This document shows positions 50,789-60,400 of a stretch of DNA of 64,000 nt, piece by piece (positions within the stretch are counted from its first letter, which is position 1; each line of letters opens with the position of its first letter). Source of the DNA: Gliomastix tumulicola (Eukaryota > Ascomycota > Sordariomycetes > Hypocreales > Bionectriaceae); assembly GCA_001599755.1 (NCBI GenBank), contig BCHX01000008.1:2170001-2234000 (forward strand), written 5' to 3'. Made by a program: the position numbers and the translations under genes. The notes under the pieces are model-generated. The model made no database searches. It saw only the letters and a program-made list of their open reading frames with translations, and was not told the origin of the DNA.

Positions 50789-51865
50789 TTATTTAAAATG
50801 CTTCACATTATCAACACCTCCCAATATCCTTTTCATGGTCGCCAGAATTGAGTGGTGAATCTCGCCCCGTGCCACGATTAGTCCCATGTTCCGACTCAAA
50901 TCCCTTCCAGCACCAAAGTCAACAGACTTCCCATCCAAGTCTGTAACCTTGCCACCGAGCTCGGTGAAGATGAGTTGTGCCCCTGCGTGATCCCAAATAT
51001 GCATCCTTGACTCCGATCCCGCGGGTACCCAGAAGTGGACGTGGCCAGTACCGAGAACCAGGGCGGCGTAGCGGATATGAGAAGACCATATCTGGATGTT
51101 GGGAAACTTGGCCCCAAGTTGACTGGCGAGCTCGGCCACAACGTCATGCCTGGTGACCTTGCAGGCCGTGCAGCCCACGATCTGCAGCTTGTCTGACCTG
51201 CACAGCTCTGGCAGGCTAAGTCGCAGGGTCTCTCCCAGGCCACCTACGTTCATGGTCCGAAGCGTGGAGCCTTCACCTCGCACAGCTGATAGCATGACTC
51301 CGCAGCCATCTCTGTCGATATTATCCTCGGAGACACCATTTATGTCAGCACTGATGTTGGGACACCCAAGGACACCAACTGCTTCTCTTCCGTCCTCAAT
51401 CAAGGACAAGGAGACGGCGTACTGCTGTCCCCTTAGGAAGGCCTCTGTCCCGTCTATGGGATCCATGACCCAGAAACGCCCCTTGTCACCGCCTTTCCCT
51501 CGTCCACCAAGATCGATCAGCTTAAGCATTTCGTCGACAGATGACGGTCTTGGGAACGCGAGTTCCCCCATATCTGTTTCACTCGGGTCTGGCGAAGCCA
51601 TGACCAGGTCGTAAACCTGGTTGCAGAGTGTTTCATTGGCTCGTAAAGAACCAGAGTCCTCCTCGCCCAAGAATGAATCGTGGGGAAACGCATGGTGAAG
51701 AGCTCCGATGAGAAGAGCCTGTGCTGCAAAGTCGGCAATGGTAACGGACGAGTTGTCTTGTTTGGCGATCTTGAAGACGGTAGACTGAACTCGCTTGGTG
51801 AGGACGGAGGCACGCCACACGGCCTTCTCGGCGACCTGCAACTCGCGGGCGTAAGAGGATGCCAT
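50789..51865 (-). CDS. 3'(2'),5'-bisphosphate nucleotidase / inositol-phosphatase family (HAL2-like)
   Basis: A single exon of 358 residues. It carries the metal-dependent phosphatase motifs of the inositol monophosphatase superfamily: GEED at about residues 67-70, DPIDGT at 135-140, and WDHAGAQLIFTELGG near the C-terminus. HAL2/MET22 enzymes hydrolyse PAP and PAPS in sulfate assimilation and are lithium/sodium sensitive (family knowledge). The start at 51865 (MASSYARELQVAEKAV) matches the family; an in-frame ATG 63 bp upstream adds unrelated residues. It is divergent from the phosphodiesterase gene and may share its promoter. A housekeeping copy may exist elsewhere, in which case this one could act on another phosphate ester. 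Confidence 0.92.
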   Translation of the reverse strand: MASSYARELQVAEKAVWRASVLTKRVQSTVFKIAKQDNSSVTIADFAAQALLIGALHHAFPHDSFLGEEDSGSLRANETLCNQVYDLVMASPDPSETDMGELAFPRPSSVDEMLKLIDLGGRGKGGDKGRFWVMDPIDGTEAFLRGQQYAVSLSLIEDGREAVGVLGCPNISADINGVSEDNIDRDGCGVMLSAVRGEGSTLRTMNVGGLGETLRLSLPELCRSDKLQIVGCTACKVTRHDVVAELASQLGAKFPNIQIWSSHIRYAALVLGTGHVHFWVPAGSESRMHIWDHAGAQLIFTELGGKVTDLDGKSVDFGAGRDLSRNMGLIVARGEIHHSILATMKRILGGVDNVKHFK

Positions 51866-52408
51866 GATGGTATCCACGTGGTGGGAAAAGGCTATTGGTT
51901 TGAAGTTACGGGAGTTGAATCGCAGCACGTGTCTAGAATGGCCGCGACTGGCCCTTCAAGTAGAGGAGCCAACCTAACCCCTCTGCTCCATCACTGTACC
52001 AGGGCTCATATGGGCCAATGCTCGCACGAATTTTGCCGAGCATCTGGCCCTCAACTCAATTGTCGCCAATGCACTTGACCAGGTTACGACAACGGGGTGG
52101 GCCACGGAATGGGCTACCGCGAGTCAAGGTCGGGTCGAGATAAGACAGCTCGGCTGGAGATAACGCTGTCCACAAGGGCCATGACCTCGTCTATGCCAAC
52201 GCCATTTGCCGAGCTGCGCCTGAGAGGCGGTGAAGTTGTGTGTACGGGTCGGTTCCGACGCGAGGGTCCCGTGTGGGACTTCTATTGAACAATCCTCACA
52301 TGCTGGAGCAGTAGGGATATGTAGGCGCCATTGTTCCTCTACTTCCTCATATCTTCCCTCTTAATGACTTCTCAGTCACTTGCCTCATAAAGAAACATAC
52401 GGGGTAAA
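51866..52408. promoter_or_regulatory. Shared divergent promoter region
   Basis: 543 bp between the starts of the - strand nucleotidase and the + strand phosphodiesterase. No discrete motif was assigned. Divergent placement of two phosphate-ester hydrolases suggests co-expression. Confidence 0.4.
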
Positions 52409-53224
52409 ATGACCAACCCACTACGAACCACGGCGGCAGAAGAGTGTCGGGTAGCCGGCCATCGGGGCTACAGCGCAGGCGCTCCTGAGAACACCCTCGT
52501 CGCCTTTCGAAGAGCTCGCGAGATAGGTGGCAAGGGCGTCACCTGCGAGACCGACCTCGCGCTGACCAGAGATGGCGAGATGATCCTCATCCACGATGAG
52601 ACTGTGGATCGCACAACAGACGGCCGCGGCTTGGTCAGGAACATGGACTACTCAGAAATCGCCAGACTCGACGCGGGGCGATGGTTCAGCAATGAGTTTG
52701 CAGGCGAGAGGGTACCGCTGCTCCGCGATGCTCTCCTTCTGGCACGAGAGCTCGGAATCATCTACCAGCTCGAGCTCAAGATCTACGATCGCAATGAGGA
52801 GATATTTGCAAAGCTGAGAGCACTGATCGACGAGCTGCAGTGTGCCGACTTGCTACAGTTCTCCTCGTTCGACCTCGTTCAGCTCCGTGCCCTCAAGCAG
52901 GCCATCCCCGAGGTGCCCACTGTCGCCCTGTCGCATTCACGGCTGATTGATCCCGCGGCGGTGGCCCGGGAAGCCAACGTGGACGCGGTCAACCTCGAGA
53001 TTCAGCATTTTCCAAGTGGCGAGGCTCGCCAACTTCACGAGGCTGGCTTTGCCGTCTTCTTACACGTCCCTGCGCCCAAGCGGATCGCCAACCTGAAGGA
53101 GTACGGGGTTGATATCGAGGCACGCGCCGTTCAGTGGGTTCGGGAAGGGCTGTTGGATCAGCTGATAAGTGATGATGTGGCACAAGTGGTGAGGATTCTA
53201 GGGCAGGCCCGTTCGTCAGAATGA
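52409..53224 (+). CDS. Glycerophosphodiester phosphodiesterase (UgpQ-type)
   Basis: A single exon of 271 residues, the size of compact bacterial-type GDPD enzymes, with no signal peptide, so probably cytosolic. It shows the catalytic set of the TIM-barrel family: HRG (His18), PEN (Glu27), ETD (Glu47, Asp49), and IHDETVDRTTDGRG with His62, then LELK in the middle. It would hydrolyse glycerophosphodiesters to glycerol-3-phosphate and an alcohol such as choline or inositol. It is divergent from the HAL2-like gene and downstream of an MFS transporter, consistent with scavenging of phospholipid headgroup esters (inference). The short intronless form could reflect an old transfer from bacteria but is also common in fungi. 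Confidence 0.93.
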   Translation: MTNPLRTTAAEECRVAGHRGYSAGAPENTLVAFRRAREIGGKGVTCETDLALTRDGEMILIHDETVDRTTDGRGLVRNMDYSEIARLDAGRWFSNEFAGERVPLLRDALLLARELGIIYQLELKIYDRNEEIFAKLRALIDELQCADLLQFSSFDLVQLRALKQAIPEVPTVALSHSRLIDPAAVAREANVDAVNLEIQHFPSGEARQLHEAGFAVFLHVPAPKRIANLKEYGVDIEARAVQWVREGLLDQLISDDVAQVVRILGQARSSE

Positions 53225-53770
53225 TAAGATCGTTAGAGAACCTAGGATGAACGTTGTATGAGCAATGTGTGGTGACCAATAACACATTTTCACCACGCGT
53301 GAAGTCCAGGATATTGCAAAGAGCAACGGTGTAAAAACCGCTAAGATCCTTGCCTAAACTGACGGACACTTCCGAAATATGATTTGTAGCGAAAACTTCA
53401 TCCTCAGAACCTGGCGAATCTGGTTATTGTTTAGTTGACGCCCAATGAATCAACTTTGACTCTCGGGTAGGCTGACAGAGAGCACCCGAAGCTCCCCACT
53501 GCCGTCCTGCGGGATTTTCCCTAAAGCGCTATTCTCGCTTCCAGGTTCGCTGTGGGAAACATGCGATTAGCGCTTGATCACTGACTCAGGGACTCGGGGA
53601 CGTCCTCCACTCATATGGAATTCAGGGCCACGTGCTTGGCTTACCGAGTCCGGGGACAGGATGGCGAATCGGCTAAGAAAGAAACAGCACATCTGCACAC
53701 TTGCATTTTACTGCTGAGTAGCCTCCCACTGGAGCCTTCAATAATCGTTACCTGCTCAGCTTCTGTACTG
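53225..53770. other. Intergenic region
   Basis: 3' flank of the phosphodiesterase and promoter of the second regulator. An open frame extends upstream of 53771 to 53615 but its residues are unlike the family, so it is treated as leader. Confidence 0.4.
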
Positions 53771-55600
53771 ATGGAGGCCGACAGCGTGCTACCAATAGTG
53801 GCATCGCCTCAAGCCGACGAGGCCGCCGGACGGAGGTCGGACTCACCAGGGTCCTCGAGACCCCCTCCCACCACCAGATACAGAGGTCGTGTTCGAACGG
53901 GATGCTTGGTTTGCAGAGCTCGGAAGGTTAAATGCGACGAGAAACGGCCGGCATGTCAGAAATGTACCCGGTTGAATAAGGAATGCGTCTACAAGATCCC
54001 GAGCGGTTGGCCACTGCCCCAAACTCCGTCAGCGTCCGATACGAATCCGTGGGACAGCCAGCAGACCCAGCATGTTACCGAGACGGCGGTAATTGAGAGC
54101 CCCGCGACCCAGACCGAGACCGAGGAGCAATCTCGACGACCTGTTGACTCTGCACCTCCACGAGATATTCTGCAATTGAGCTCTGCCGAGAGCGTGGGCG
54201 GCCCGTCAGCTCGAGCTCTCGTATTCCCCAGGACTCCAAACGAGTCGTCTCCGAATTACAGTCTCAACAGTGTCTCTCAAGGGAATCACAGCAGAGCGTC
54301 GGGGAATGAAAATGATCGGCATCACCAGACATCGCAGCTCATCTATCTCAGCACCGTCATGGACTGGCTGGCTGCATCGGAGCCACCTACACCGTCCTCT
54401 TTTGACTACTTCATCCGCGAAGTAGACTGCCCGTTCATCTCGCCCTTCGACCAGCTGAACTGGACCCGCGTGAAAGACCACATCGCCCGCCTGGCCCTGG
54501 GTCAAACACAAGTCGCAGAATGTCTCTTGGCTGTTCAGACGGTGTATAGGGCACAGATTGACCGTATGCCGATGGCCCATGCCATGTCGCTGTTTCACGC
54601 CGCTGTCGCAAGTTTTGAGGCGTTGGTGGGCGACGACGGTGTGGATTTTAATGTTGTCTTGGTCTGCACGTTTCTCCTTTGCGTCTGCATGGTCACATTG
54701 CCGAACGAGGACGGCCCTCCTGCCTCTATCTTCGACGGTGTGTTTGTGACCAGGTTGGAAGCGTGGTTGGTGACTGGAAGTCAGCTGCCGGTGTCCTTGC
54801 GAATCTGTGCTTGGTTGCAAATCGTCAACACAGCAGCTAAGCGTCCGGGGAGCGCTGGCCTGCTCTCTACTCGGGCAGTTGACCTTCTGCACGAATATGT
54901 TAAAGATGCTCCGGGTCTGTCGGCGCTCGACGGTGACAGACACCCGGAGCGGTCACTATACGACGTTGTTGCCATGCCGGTCTTCTCTTTCTACTTGAAG
55001 CTCCAATCAATGTCAGATCGGGTGGTGGAAGTCACGCACTACCGTCGATCGCGAACAACACCGGGAGACCAGGCCGAGGTCACTGATCTGATGGCATCCC
55101 TCCAGACGGATCTGGACAGTCTGTGGGAAACTCGCCCGGCGCCACTTCGGCTTCTGCCGCACCAGCTTCGACAACACTTCTCAACGCAAATCTCCGACCC
55201 TCTCATTGCTCTTGCGGGCCTCTGCATTGCCGCCTTCCACGCGGAGACGATTGTCATCGGCCGAATCCTGGGAGATCGACCCTTCCCATCCCCCGAGGCG
55301 CGGGAAGCCTTGGAGAGTATCAGAGATATTGTCGATGGCGACTGGAATGCCGTGACTAGCGGCGCACTCAACCCGGGCTACACTCGACCCGTATTCGTAT
55401 ACGCGCTGGAAAGCTTGCAAGAAAGCGAATCGCAATGGGCGGCAGACCGACTTAGGCAGATCAAACAGCCTTGCAGCAGGAGTAACTTCCTCGCGTCGTT
55501 CGTGGAGGCTCATGGCGAGGCGCAGAGAGCGCAGAGTAGGAGAGTGACGATGAAGTATTTCTGTTATCAGAAGTTTGGAGTGCCCCTACCATTCATGTAA
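53771..55600 (+). CDS. Zn2Cys6 transcription factor with fungal-specific regulatory domain
   Basis: A single exon of 609 residues from the ATG at 53771. The zinc cluster GCLVCRARKVKC-x6-C-x2-C-x6-C lies about 43 residues from this start, preceded by a basic stretch (RYRGRVRTG). A Ser/Pro/Thr-rich linker follows. The C-terminal two thirds (YLSTVMDWLAASEPPTPSSF onwards) resembles the fungal-specific transcription factor domain 2 group, with its helical repeats and a WAADRL segment near the end. It is a nuclear DNA-binding regulator, either of the neighbouring catabolic genes or of the PKS/OYE genes; the sequence cannot tell which. The open frame extends a further 52 codons upstream without family-like residues. 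Confidence 0.88.
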   Translation: MEADSVLPIVASPQADEAAGRRSDSPGSSRPPPTTRYRGRVRTGCLVCRARKVKCDEKRPACQKCTRLNKECVYKIPSGWPLPQTPSASDTNPWDSQQTQHVTETAVIESPATQTETEEQSRRPVDSAPPRDILQLSSAESVGGPSARALVFPRTPNESSPNYSLNSVSQGNHSRASGNENDRHHQTSQLIYLSTVMDWLAASEPPTPSSFDYFIREVDCPFISPFDQLNWTRVKDHIARLALGQTQVAECLLAVQTVYRAQIDRMPMAHAMSLFHAAVASFEALVGDDGVDFNVVLVCTFLLCVCMVTLPNEDGPPASIFDGVFVTRLEAWLVTGSQLPVSLRICAWLQIVNTAAKRPGSAGLLSTRAVDLLHEYVKDAPGLSALDGDRHPERSLYDVVAMPVFSFYLKLQSMSDRVVEVTHYRRSRTTPGDQAEVTDLMASLQTDLDSLWETRPAPLRLLPHQLRQHFSTQISDPLIALAGLCIAAFHAETIVIGRILGDRPFPSPEAREALESIRDIVDGDWNAVTSGALNPGYTRPVFVYALESLQESESQWAADRLRQIKQPCSRSNFLASFVEAHGEAQRAQSRRVTMKYFCYQKFGVPLPFM

Positions 55601-56237
55601 ATCGATTGAATCGCGAACTGAACGATTCTAAATAGGTTTAGCTACAGACAGCCATGGCGCCCCTTGGATCCCTCCATCTCGTCTTCTCGGACTGAATTGC
55701 GAATAAATGGCGCAATTCTCTCTCCGCCACGGAAGATTGCAGTCTTGCTGCTGTGGCTCGAGGGACAACTCATGCTCCCGGATGGACGGGAGGTTGGGAC
55801 CTTTGGTTTGAGAGTAAGACTCGGGGTTTACTCAGTTTGTACTGTTCCACTCACCGGGTATCAAATGGTATCTAGATGATCCTTCCCCCGTGCTAACAGG
55901 TCTGCCCCCCCACCTTCGCTTGCATGCAGTACAGATGCAAATTACGAGCAGTAACATATGATCCTGGTTTGGACAGCTGCAGGTCGGGAGGGGGTTGATC
56001 TAATATCGCGCAATAGGGCAGGAATTCAGTGACTAACGGATTGCTAAGCTGCTGCAGCTTCTCATAAGGGAAAGTTCCGAGCCAAAGGATTCCTTGGGCT
56101 GGGTAGACAAGGGCGAGAATCTAGTGAGGGTTGCAACCTTTATATAGTTGCAGCAAGTAGTCAATTCTTTCGGGTGTGCAGCCAATTCAAGTTTTGGATC
56201 GCTGCGCTATTACCAAGCTTTCTACGCCTCTTACACT
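55601..56237. other. Intergenic region
   Basis: Promoter region of the oxidoreductase gene. No coding sequence was recognised. Confidence 0.45.
56139..56146 (+). promoter_or_regulatory. TATA-like box of the OYE gene
   Basis: TTTATATA lies about 92 bp upstream of the ATG at 56238, a plausible core promoter position. Confidence 0.4.
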
Positions 56238-57356
56238 ATGGCTGACTCACGCCTCTTCCAGCCTCTCAAAATAGGCAATGTGACCCTCCAACACCGTATA
56301 GCGCTGGCCCCTTTGACTCGGCAGCGAGCCGATGAAACACACATCCCTCTGCCATTTGTCAAGGAATACTATGCCCAGCGAGCGTCTGCTCCCGGCACCC
56401 TCCTCATCTCGGAAGGCACGTACGTTTCCGCGCGTGCGGGTGGGATCCCGTTCGTGCCTGGGATCTGGAACGAGGCACAGATCGGCGCCTGGCGAGAAGT
56501 GACAGATACGATCCATCAGAAGGGCTGCCACGTGTTTATGCAGCTTTGGACGTTGGGTCGATCTGCCGCGCCGGATGAAGCCGAGAAGGAGGGCTGGGAG
56601 ATCAAGTCTGCTAGTGCCATACCGAAGCCCGAGGAAGGGGCGGTGGTGCCTCAGGAATTGACCAAGGAGGAGATTCGGTCCTATGTGCAGGAGTACACAC
56701 AAGCCGCTCGCAATGCAATCAAGGCTGGCTTTGACGGTGTGGAACTCCACTACGCGAATGGCTATCTGGTCGACCAGTTCCTCCAGGATATGAGCAATCA
56801 GCGTACAGACGAGTACGGAGGCTCGATCGAGAACAGGTCACGCTTTGCTGTCGAGGTCGCCACCGCGGTGGTGGAGGCTATTGGCGCCGATAAGGTCGGC
56901 GTGCGATTCTCACCGTGGTCTGAGTTCCAGGGGATGAAGATGAAGGATCCTGTGCCTCAGTTCACGGACGTCATCACCAAGCTGAGCGCCAAGAAGCTCG
57001 CGTATCTGCATCTTGTCGAGTCACGTGTCTCCGGACATCTCGACGCGGCAGGGACGGAAACGTTGGACTTTGCCATCCGTGCATGGGGTGGTGTGTCTCC
57101 CGTGCTCCTCGCTGGGGGTTATACGCCGGAGAAGGCAAAGGCGGTTGTCGATACAGAGCGCGCGGACCAGGATATCGTCGTGTCTTTTGGGCGTTCCTTC
57201 CTTGCGACGCCTGATCTGCCCTTCCGGATCAGGCACGGACTGCCTTTGACGCCGTCCGACCGCAGCAAGCTGTACAACCATGGGGAGAAGTTTGGGTATC
57301 TCGATTGGCCTTTCAGCAAGGAGTTTGAGCAGAGTCTGAAGAAAGAATTGGTCTGA
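56238..57356 (+). CDS. Old yellow enzyme family FMN-dependent ene-reductase
   Basis: A single exon of 372 residues, the usual length for class II/fungal OYEs. It begins SRLFQPLKIGNVTLQHRIALAPLTR, the FMN-binding start with the conserved Thr27, and has the substrate-anion-binding pair in HYANGYLVDQFLQ (His171, Asn174) with Tyr176 as the usual proton donor. DEYGGSIENR and GGYTPEKA (phosphate binding) follow. It would reduce activated C=C bonds using NADPH and FMN in the cytosol. The upstream in-frame ATG at 56148 is unlikely because it lies next to the TATA-like box. It converges on the PKS gene, with 114 bp between the two stop codons. Fungal biosynthetic clusters (for example ergot alkaloid EasA) use such enzymes, so a role in tailoring is plausible but unproven. 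Confidence 0.93.
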   Translation: MADSRLFQPLKIGNVTLQHRIALAPLTRQRADETHIPLPFVKEYYAQRASAPGTLLISEGTYVSARAGGIPFVPGIWNEAQIGAWREVTDTIHQKGCHVFMQLWTLGRSAAPDEAEKEGWEIKSASAIPKPEEGAVVPQELTKEEIRSYVQEYTQAARNAIKAGFDGVELHYANGYLVDQFLQDMSNQRTDEYGGSIENRSRFAVEVATAVVEAIGADKVGVRFSPWSEFQGMKMKDPVPQFTDVITKLSAKKLAYLHLVESRVSGHLDAAGTETLDFAIRAWGGVSPVLLAGGYTPEKAKAVVDTERADQDIVVSFGRSFLATPDLPFRIRHGLPLTPSDRSKLYNHGEKFGYLDWPFSKEFEQSLKKELV

Positions 57357-57470
57357 GATTTATGTATTAAAGAAAGAGAAAAAAAGAAAAGAAATTCTAA
57401 GAAGATAGGGAAATGTTACGACAATGGAATGCAAGCCCGAAGAGTCAACTCCCCGACTAGAATTATCCTA
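57357..57470. terminator. Convergent 3' region of OYE and PKS genes
   Basis: 114 bp between two stop codons on opposite strands, starting with a purine-rich AGAAAGAGAAAAAAAG tract. The 3' ends of both transcripts probably overlap here. No defined terminator signal is claimed. Confidence 0.35.
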
Positions 57471-60400
57471 TCACTCTGCCTTTTTCGCCTCCGCGCTGAC
57501 CAATGTGCTCTTGGAAGCAATCTTGACAGCCACTTCCGCGAGCGGGGTGCTGCTCAGCAGCTCGAAAACCGAGACCTCACTGTCCATCTCCTTCAGGACA
57601 CGGTTGCGCATCTCGACGGCCTTGAGGGAGTCCACTAGAGGATCTCACCGTTAGCTGACAATGTTTGAGTGACGTTAGAGAGGGCGAGAACTTACCTCCA
57701 AGCTCGGGGAGCGGTCGTTGAGCATCGACTTCCTCCACAGAAATGTCGAAAGAGGCCGCAATCTGCAGCTTGAACGTCCTCTCGACGGCAGCTGCAGCCT
57801 CTGCGAGTGAAACAGCCTTGACCAGCATGTCTCGGACGTTGACAGCGCTGTCCGACGCCCCGGAAGCGTCGGAGGCGATCTTCCGAGCCCGCAGGTCGAA
57901 CTTTCGATCCCGTTCGTAGCTGGTCGATCCCTCAGTCCTTACTAGACCGTCACCTAGGCCAAAGACGAGCTGAGCTGGGATAGGGCCTCCGTCGGCGGTC
58001 GAGCCTCGCATCACAGCCTCCACAGCCACGACGAGCTCTTCCACCGTGCACTGAAGTCCGGCCCAGCCGTGCTGATAGCGGCCGAGGTAGTTCTTGAGCT
58101 CGCCGAAGCCGCCCGTGACCGTAAAGTGGGACGAATCAGAAACGAGACCGATGTCTAGACTTGTCGCGGCGATGCCGAGGTGGCTTCGTGCGTAGTGCGC
58201 AAGGGCATCCTCGAACGTGTTTCCCGAGGCGTAGTTAGACTGGGCGGTGTTTCCAATCACGCCCGTGATGGACGAGAAGAGGATGAAGAAGGGCTTCTCA
58301 TCGGCACGGAGCTGATGGAGCAGGTTGCGGGATCCCTGACTCTTAGGCTCGAAAGCCCTAGTCCATTTGGCATAGGTCATGTTCTCGAAGATGGTATCCT
58401 AATTCCAGTTAGCACAAACACATGCAAAGTGGTGGGGGGTCCGAGGGAGTCTAGGAGTGTGTGTTACCTCGAGCACCATGGCACACTGGACGACGCCTCG
58501 AATGATGCGTCCCTGGGACCTCAGCTGACGGAAGACACTCTCGAGTGCGGCCTTGTCATTGACGTTGCACTTGAAAGCCTCGGCGAGAATCCCACGCTCT
58601 CGGAAGCGATCGAGATCTTCCTGGTTCTTGCTGCCGCCCGATCGGGACAGGAAGACGAGATGCTTGGCTCCGCGATCAGCCATCATGTTGGCAATGTTGA
58701 GCCCAAGAGCACCCAGGCCGCCGGCCAGAACATATGTGCCGCTGGCATCGAGCTGCAGCTGTTCCACTGGGGTGGGCATTGTCAGAATGGTGGCATCGGG
58801 ACCGAGAGCCAGAACCAAGGTCCCGGAAGCAGAGCTGCTGGCGGCGTTGATCACCTGGGGCAGATCCTCCACTGCGACTACTGTCGTGGGTTGGATGGGG
58901 GCGAATGGCTGTGTGAAGACAGTCTTGAAGAGCGACTTCATCTTCGTCAGTCTTCTTCCCTCGAGCGACTGAGGATCGATCCGGATTAGAGATGCGTTTC
59001 GCTTCAAAGCCGGCAGGCTTGGAGAGCTGGCATTCACTGAATGAGAAGCAGACAGATCCAGGAAATATCCTGCGTCACTCAGCAGGTCTGCCGACCAGAC
59101 TGTGGCTGGACTATGCTGATCCGAGATGATCGCATCGACGCCCTGGCTCTGGGTAGCCTGCATGACATTCTGAACGAAACCTCGACGGCTGGAGTCAAGA
59201 ACGTGCGCAGTGTCGACAGCGAGGTTCTGAACCAGCATATTCCTGTCCGCTTCAGATTCGACAAGTGCGAAGAACTGAACACCGATAGCCCGGGCGACCT
59301 GAATAGCGGCCTGGCCGAGCGCACTGGCGGCGTTGTGCACAAGGAGAATCTGCCCGGCTTCAAGACCAGCAACCTCCGCGATGACATACCGCGCGACGAC
59401 GAGTGGGAGAGTAAGTGCGGCGATTTCTGCTGCAGGCAGGTCTGCAGGAGCAGCTACCACAGACTCGGACTCGGCTCGGACGACAGTCTTGCATCCCTCA
59501 GTCTGGAAGACGACTACTCGCTGTCCGACCTCGAGATGAGTGACATCGGTGCCGGCGCGGCGGACGACACCCACGACGTCATAGCGGCTACTAGACAAAG
59601 ACGCAGCGTCCCGTGATCCATCAAGACCGGAGCCTAGGCTCACATACTCAACGCTTACTTCCACTTGTCCTCGCTCCAGCTCCTCGGGGAGCTCCTCCTC
59701 AACCCAGAGGAAGTCATTGGCCCCGACGCTTGAGTCCAGCCTCATCGGCCGATCGATGCTCGAGATGGCTCGACGAACAGGCTGGGCGGTGCCATCAAAG
59801 AGCTGCAGGTCCCCATCGAAGCCGTCATGTCCAACAGCACGGGGGATGTGGATGTTGCCGTGGAGCTCTGCGTACTCTGTCTCAGCGGACTCTGCCAGGG
59901 ACGACTCCCAGACGCCGAGCAACAAGTCAATGGTGTTGGGCTTCGTGAGTTCGATCGCAGCCGAAAGGTCAAGGTGGGCGAGACTGGCGAGAGGATACTC
60001 GTTCCGAAGGACACGGAGTAAGCCCTGCGCGGGGGCGAACTCAACGCCACCAGCCCATGACTCCAACAGGCTGCCCTTGGTGAGCCAGAGAACATGCTGC
60101 AGAGAGGAGATGAGGGACTTGAAGGCGCTGAATTCATCCTCGCTCCAAGAATAGATCAGGGGGTTCTCTGCCTCGATGAAGGATACGACGTGTTTTCCGG
60201 CCACGCTCTGCTGCAGCGAGGCTGACCACAGGGTTGCCCGGTGCACCGCGTAGCCAGCAGAAGTGAACTTGTCCGCGGCGGCAGACATGAGAGCCTCAAG
60301 TCTCAGCGAAACCTGGTCTGGCTGCAAGAAGTACACCTCGCCAGGATGGACTGTCTCGGTAGACACCTTCTGCTGCGCGACAATGATGGCCTCTCCCTCG

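Noticed and set aside
54206..54943. 245-codon ORF antisense to the second Zn2Cys6 gene
   Set aside because: Shadow of a GC-rich coding frame; the + strand has a clear zinc cluster and domain match.
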